The notes beneath the pieces were generated by a model, which ran no database searches, was not told where the DNA came from, and saw only the letters and a program-made list of their open reading frames with translations. Position numbers and translations under genes: made by a program. Below, piece after piece: positions 6,157-9,789 of a stretch of 9,789 bases of DNA. Location: contig JAFAWJ010000110.1 in NCBI GenBank assembly GCA_019242065.1, positions 1 to 9,789 on the forward strand, given 5' to 3'. The first letter of the stretch is position 1. Each line of letters starts with the position of its first letter. This DNA is from Chloroflexota bacterium. Lineage in GTDB: Bacteria; Chloroflexota; UBA6077; CF-72.

Positions 6157-7050
6157 GTGGCGCGTAAGCAACCGATCCCGCAAGACGTCTTTCGCCAGCT
6201 TGATCGGCTGTCGTTTGTGTCGCGCCGGTCGGCGCAAGCGGGCGCCGGTGGCGAGCACGTCAGCCGCCGCCGCGCGCCCTCGACGGATTTCGTCGATTAC
6301 CGCGCCTACGTGCCCGGCGACGACTTCCGCCGCATCGACTGGAATGTCTACGGTCGGCTGGGGGCGCTGCACGTCAAAGTCACCGAGGCCCGCGAACGCC
6401 TGGACGTCATCCTCATCCTGGACTGCTCGAGCTCGATGGACGCCGGCACACCCGACAAATTCGAGTTCGCGACGCAGCTCGTGGCGGCGCTGGCGTACGT
6501 CGGCGCCTCCCGTGCGGATGCGGTGCGTATCGCGTGCCTCGGTCCCGCGCTGCCCGACGGGTGGCGGGTCGGACCGTTCAGCCGCCGCGCGCGTGTTCCC
6601 GAGCTGGTCCAGCAGCTGTCGGCGCTGGCGCCGGCCGGCCGGGTGGACCTGGAGGCTGGCCTGGCGGCGTGCGTGCCGCGTGATGTCTCGGGCGCCTCGC
6701 TGGCGGTGGTCGTCTCGGATCTGCTGGCGCGAGACGGCGTGGCCGGCGGGCTCGATGCGCTGCGGGCGCGGATTGCCGACGTGGCCGTCGTGCACGTGGT
6801 CAGTCCTGAGGAGCTGGAGCCGAATGTGTCGGGCGAAGTCGAGCTGATCGACGCGGAGTCGGGCGCGACGCTCGAGCTGGGGGTCAGCCAGGAGACGCTG
6901 GCCGCCTATCGGCGACGCGTTGGTGAATGGCTCGAGGGCCGCGAGGCGGACTGCCGGCGGCGCGGCCTGCGCTATGTGCGCGTGCGCACCGACCGGCCGG
7001 TAAAGGCGGTGGTGCTCGACGACCTCCGCCGCGGTGGCCTGGTGCGGTGA
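6157..7050 (+). CDS. DUF58 protein (VWA-like MoxR partner)
   Basis: The 297-residue product is a soluble DUF58 protein. The family signature DFVDYRAYVPGDDFRRIDWN runs from 44 to 63, followed by LHVKVTEARERLDVILILD (71-89). The latter leads into DCSSSM (89-94), a D-x-S-x-S MIDAS motif of the von Willebrand A fold (D89, S91, S93). VVVSDLL further on is the second metal-site strand. No membrane helices are present, unlike DUF58 relatives with an N-terminal two-helix anchor, so it probably sits in the cytosol or at the inner face with MoxR. In known operons DUF58 proteins accompany MoxR as adaptor or substrate-recognition subunits. The start is GTG 6157, with AAGGA upstream; the stop overlaps the following GTG by 4 bases. 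I am confident of the family, not of the target. Confidence 0.93.
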   Translation: MARKQPIPQDVFRQLDRLSFVSRRSAQAGAGGEHVSRRRAPSTDFVDYRAYVPGDDFRRIDWNVYGRLGALHVKVTEARERLDVILILDCSSSMDAGTPDKFEFATQLVAALAYVGASRADAVRIACLGPALPDGWRVGPFSRRARVPELVQQLSALAPAGRVDLEAGLAACVPRDVSGASLAVVVSDLLARDGVAGGLDALRARIADVAVVHVVSPEELEPNVSGEVELIDAESGATLELGVSQETLAAYRRRVGEWLEGREADCRRRGLRYVRVRTDRPVKAVVLDDLRRGGLVR

Positions 7051-8648
7051 GTCTCGCGCTCGTGGCTTTGGCGATTCCCGTGGCGATCTTCGTCGTCCAC
7101 TGGCTCTTCGGCGCCCGCCGCCGCCACCGCGTCTCGGCTTTGTTCCTCTGGGCCGACCTGCCCCAGGTCAGCATGGGCCGCGCCCGCCGCCACCTGCCGC
7201 CGTTCACCTGGCTACTGATCCTCCAGTTGCTGGCCGCGCTGCTCGGCGTGGCTGCCCTGGCGCGAATCAGCGTGCCCGCCCCGCCGCCGCGCCACGTCGC
7301 CCTCGTTCTCGATGCCTCCGCCAGCATGCAGGCAACCGACGTCGCGCCGAGTCGCTTCGAAGCGGCTCGCCAGCTGGCCACGCAGCGTCTGAACAATTTG
7401 CAGCCAACCGATCTCGTCAGCCTGGTCCGCGCCGGCGAGCACGCCGAGCTGCTGGCCCAGGGCCCACCCGCCAGCGTCCGCGCGGCGCTGCAAAAAGCCA
7501 CGCCAGGCGAGACCGCGCCTGCCATCCGTGAGGCGCTCGCGCTCGCCTCAACTCGCCTGGCCGAGACCCCCGCGCGCCTCGGACAGATCGTCCTGCTCAC
7601 CGACGGCGCCTGGCCGCCGCCTGACGGTGTGGGTCCACTGGCCGCGCCGGTCGAGGTCGTGCCGACCGGCGGCGGCTCAGACAACCAGGCCGTCACGGCG
7701 CTCGTCGTGCGCATGGACCCCACCGGCCGCGGCCAGACCGCGTTCGTCGAGTTGGCCAACGACTCCGAGCGCGCCGCCAGCGTGCCCATGCAGCTGACCG
7801 CCGACGGCTCGCCCCTGGACGAGCGCCAGGTCGACATCCCGCCGCGCACGAGCACCCAGCTCAGCATCCCGCTGCCGGCCGACGCGCACCTTATCAGCGT
7901 CCACCTGCTGAGCCACGACGCACTGAGTCTCGACGACCAGTTAGACACCCTCGCTCCGGGCGGCCCTCCGCGTGACGTCGACCTGCTGGGTCAGGCCTCG
8001 GACGGGTTGCGGCGTGCCATCGAATCGATCCCGTCATTGCATGTTCGCACCGCCGATGCGGCGCAGCCCGCGGAGCTCACGGTACTGGCCGGTGTGCTGC
8101 CCGGGCAGCTGCCACCTGGCCCGCTACTGCTGGTGGATCCACCGGCCGACAGCGCATGGCTGCTCGGGGTCGGCCTCGGCAGCGGGCAGCGGCTGGAGGC
8201 GGCCGACCCGCTCTTGCAGGGGCTCGACCTCGGCGCGCTGGAAGGTGAAACACCGTCGATCGGCGGTGTCCCCGGTTGGGCGCACGTGGTCCTCGGGACC
8301 CAGCAGGGACCGCTGATCATGGAGGGCACCCTCGAAGGCCATCCGGTGGTCAGCCTGACCTTCGACCCGGCCATCACCGGCCTGGAAAAGTCGCTGGCGT
8401 ATCCGATCCTGATCAGCAACGCCACGGCGTACCTGCTTGCGCAGTCCGATACGTCGGGCTCGATGGTAGGACCTCGGTTCGATACGGCGGAGTCGGACAT
8501 CCGACCGCGGCCGGCACCGACATTCGAGACGGTCACGGGCTCGAATCAGGCCGTGACCAGCGGCTCGGCTGACCTGTGGCCGTGGCTGGCGGCCGCGGCG
8601 CTCGCGGTGCTGGGCCTCGAGTGGCTGGTGTTTGCGAGACGCGGATGA
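7047..8648 (+). CDS. BatA-like membrane protein with VWA domain
   Basis: This 533-residue protein begins with a BatA-type N-terminal segment: helix 3-22, a basic stretch and VSALFLWADLP (29-39), then helix 53-72. A VWA domain follows, with MIDAS DASASM (89-94: D89, S91, S93) and the later LLTDGAWPP (183-191). The middle (about 210-490) is an extracytoplasmic beta-rich region without a motif I can name, and a C-terminal helix (about 511-529) ends in FARRG. By family knowledge such proteins sit in the cytoplasmic membrane and depend on the MoxR ATPase encoded with them. The start is GTG 7047, overlapping the DUF58 stop as GTGA. The frame is open upstream to 6927, but that part overlaps DUF58 and lacks the BatA N-terminus pattern. 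Its ligand is unknown, and relation to aerotolerance (the Bat name) is not shown. Confidence 0.88.
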   Translation: MSLALVALAIPVAIFVVHWLFGARRRHRVSALFLWADLPQVSMGRARRHLPPFTWLLILQLLAALLGVAALARISVPAPPPRHVALVLDASASMQATDVAPSRFEAARQLATQRLNNLQPTDLVSLVRAGEHAELLAQGPPASVRAALQKATPGETAPAIREALALASTRLAETPARLGQIVLLTDGAWPPPDGVGPLAAPVEVVPTGGGSDNQAVTALVVRMDPTGRGQTAFVELANDSERAASVPMQLTADGSPLDERQVDIPPRTSTQLSIPLPADAHLISVHLLSHDALSLDDQLDTLAPGGPPRDVDLLGQASDGLRRAIESIPSLHVRTADAAQPAELTVLAGVLPGQLPPGPLLLVDPPADSAWLLGVGLGSGQRLEAADPLLQGLDLGALEGETPSIGGVPGWAHVVLGTQQGPLIMEGTLEGHPVVSLTFDPAITGLEKSLAYPILISNATAYLLAQSDTSGSMVGPRFDTAESDIRPRPAPTFETVTGSNQAVTSGSADLWPWLAAAALAVLGLEWLVFARRG

Positions 8649-8655
8649 AGTGGCC

Positions 8656-9789
8656 ATGACCCAGGTCCTGGGCGTTCTGCGCACGCTGAGCTTGACTCAG
8701 CCATTGGTCCTGCTGGCGCTCGTCCTGGCCGTCCCGCTGGTCTTGTTCGCCGCTCGCGCGCGCGTGCGGTCCACGCCGAAACTCCTGCGCGCGGGCATCC
8801 TGGTCACCCGGCTGTTGATCGCCGCGCTCGTCATCCTGGCGCTCGCGCAGCCCACGCTGCGGCCAGCCGGCCACGGCCGCGCCGTGGTGTTCGCCGTCGA
8901 TACCTCCGACAGCGTCACCGCCGATCAACTCGCCTGGGCCCGCGCGTGGGTCAGCAACGCCCGCGCCGCGCTGCCGGCCGGCAGCCATTCGAGCGTGATC
9001 GACTTCGGCTCGCGCGCGCAACTGGCCGGCTCCACCTTCCAGCCGCCGCCTACCGGCAGCACCGACCTGAGCGCGGCCCTGGACCTGGCGGGCAGCATCG
9101 TGCAGCGCGACAGTGGCCTGTCGCCCGAGATCGTGCTGTTGACTGACGGATGGCCGACCGCCGGCTCGCCGCCGATCGACACGCTGCCGCCCGGAGTCGC
9201 CGTGTCGTACGTCCCGCTGCCTGCGCCAGCCGACGGGCAGCAACCACTGGCCGTGATCCACGCGCTGAACGTCCCCAGCATCGCCCGCGTGGGCGACCGT
9301 GTTGACGTCCAGCTCGATTTCCAGGCCGTCCAGCCTGTCGACGCCCAGCTCGAGCTGCACGTCGACCAGACGCTGGTCGCCGATGGCCCCCTTCACCTCC
9401 AAGCGGGCGAGACCCAGCTCAGCCTGCCCGCGGCCATCACCACGCCCGGGTTCGTGGCGATCCAGGCCGACCTTCGGGTCGGCGGCCTGACCAGCACCCT
9501 GGCCTCCGTGGTCGTCGCTAGACCAGCCGGCAACATCCTGGTCCTCGAAGACGAGCCTGGCGATGCCGATGCCCTGGCTTCCCTCTTGAGCAACCAGGGC
9601 TTGCAAGTCACACGGCGACCGGCCGCCAGCGTTCCGCCCAACGCGCAGAACCTCGCCGACTTCGACGGCGTGGTGCTCGTCAACACACCAGCCACCAGCT
9701 TGAGCCTCGACCAGCAGCGCACGTTGCAGTCGTACGTGCAGGACCTCGGCCGCGGACTGGTGGTCGTGGGCGGCCCGCGCACCTTTTCG
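8656..9789 (+). CDS. Membrane VWA protein with glutamine-amidotransferase-like domain, 3' end outside window
   Basis: The frame is open from ATG 8656 to the right edge, giving 378 residues without a stop. Two N-terminal helices (about 15-33 and 48-66) lead into a VWA domain with MIDAS DTSDS (82-86: D82, S84, S86), STDLSAALDLA (135-145) and LLTDGWPTAG (161-170). A beta-rich linker follows (about 190-290). From about 292 (NILVLEDEPGDADALASLL) a Rossmann-like fold starts with FDGVVLVNTP and LGRGLVVVGGPRTFS, which fits the class I glutamine-amidotransferase-like domain known from VWA proteins of this operon type. These domains usually lack amidotransferase catalysis; the part that would hold a catalytic Cys or His is not fully visible. 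GTG 8650 is an in-frame alternative start, one base after the BatA-like stop. Together with its neighbours it would form a set of VWA proteins served by one MoxR ATPase. Confidence 0.85.
   Translation, partial: MTQVLGVLRTLSLTQPLVLLALVLAVPLVLFAARARVRSTPKLLRAGILVTRLLIAALVILALAQPTLRPAGHGRAVVFAVDTSDSVTADQLAWARAWVSNARAALPAGSHSSVIDFGSRAQLAGSTFQPPPTGSTDLSAALDLAGSIVQRDSGLSPEIVLLTDGWPTAGSPPIDTLPPGVAVSYVPLPAPADGQQPLAVIHALNVPSIARVGDRVDVQLDFQAVQPVDAQLELHVDQTLVADGPLHLQAGETQLSLPAAITTPGFVAIQADLRVGGLTSTLASVVVARPAGNILVLEDEPGDADALASLLSNQGLQVTRRPAASVPPNAQNLADFDGVVLVNTPATSLSLDQQRTLQSYVQDLGRGLVVVGGPRTFS

Noticed and set aside
6927..7046. Upstream extension of the BatA-like frame
   Set aside because: It overlaps the end of the DUF58 gene and would place a Pro/Arg-rich stretch before the first helix; GTG 7047 gives the typical BatA N-terminus.
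8533..9606. Minus-strand frame of 357 codons opposite the two VWA genes
   Set aside because: The + strand has the MIDAS motifs and the BatA-like C-terminus; the antisense product is compositionally biased and crosses the gene junction.

Overview
The window is GC-rich (roughly two thirds G+C by eye), and every gene I can support lies on the + strand. I count ten protein-coding genes: eight complete and one cut at each edge. I see no tRNA, rRNA, CRISPR array, insertion sequence or phage gene. High GC, GTG starts, tight spacing and the gene types fit a free-living GC-rich bacterium. A Chloroflexota-like lineage is my best guess from the operon layout, with Actinobacteria-like phyla as the alternative. 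This is inference from gene content, with no marker gene to settle it.

Region 1 (1-2052) is a compact flavin-based electron-transfer module. It holds the C-terminal part of an FMN-binding-domain protein, an ApbE-type FAD:protein FMN transferase that would attach FMN to it, and an NqrB/RnfD-like integral membrane protein. The genes overlap or nearly overlap. The likely working model is that ApbE flavinylates the FMN_bind protein at a threonine and the membrane subunit links it to electron flow across or at the membrane. The donor and final acceptor are not visible.

Region 2 (2089-3504) holds two stand-alone genes: a nitroreductase-family flavoprotein with a possible leaderless promoter, and a six-helix membrane protein of unknown function.

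Region 3 (3577-9789) is a MoxR/VWA operon. In order it encodes a membrane-anchored Gln/Ser/Gly-rich DUF4175-like protein, a MoxR AAA+ ATPase, a DUF58 protein with a degenerate VWA fold, a BatA-like membrane VWA protein, and a second membrane VWA protein. The last carries the start of a glutamine-amidotransferase-like domain and runs off the right edge. The junctions at 5115 and 7047 overlap by 4 bases, which suggests translational coupling and a joint complex. In known families MoxR ATPases act as chaperone-like remodelers together with VWA partners carrying a metal-binding (MIDAS) site. The client of this operon cannot be read from the sequence.

Nothing here is clearly a new type of system. 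The most useful leads are the divergent flavinylation motif, the atypical ApbE, the NqrB/RnfD-like subunit without its own flavinylation site, and the uncharacterised first gene of the MoxR operon.
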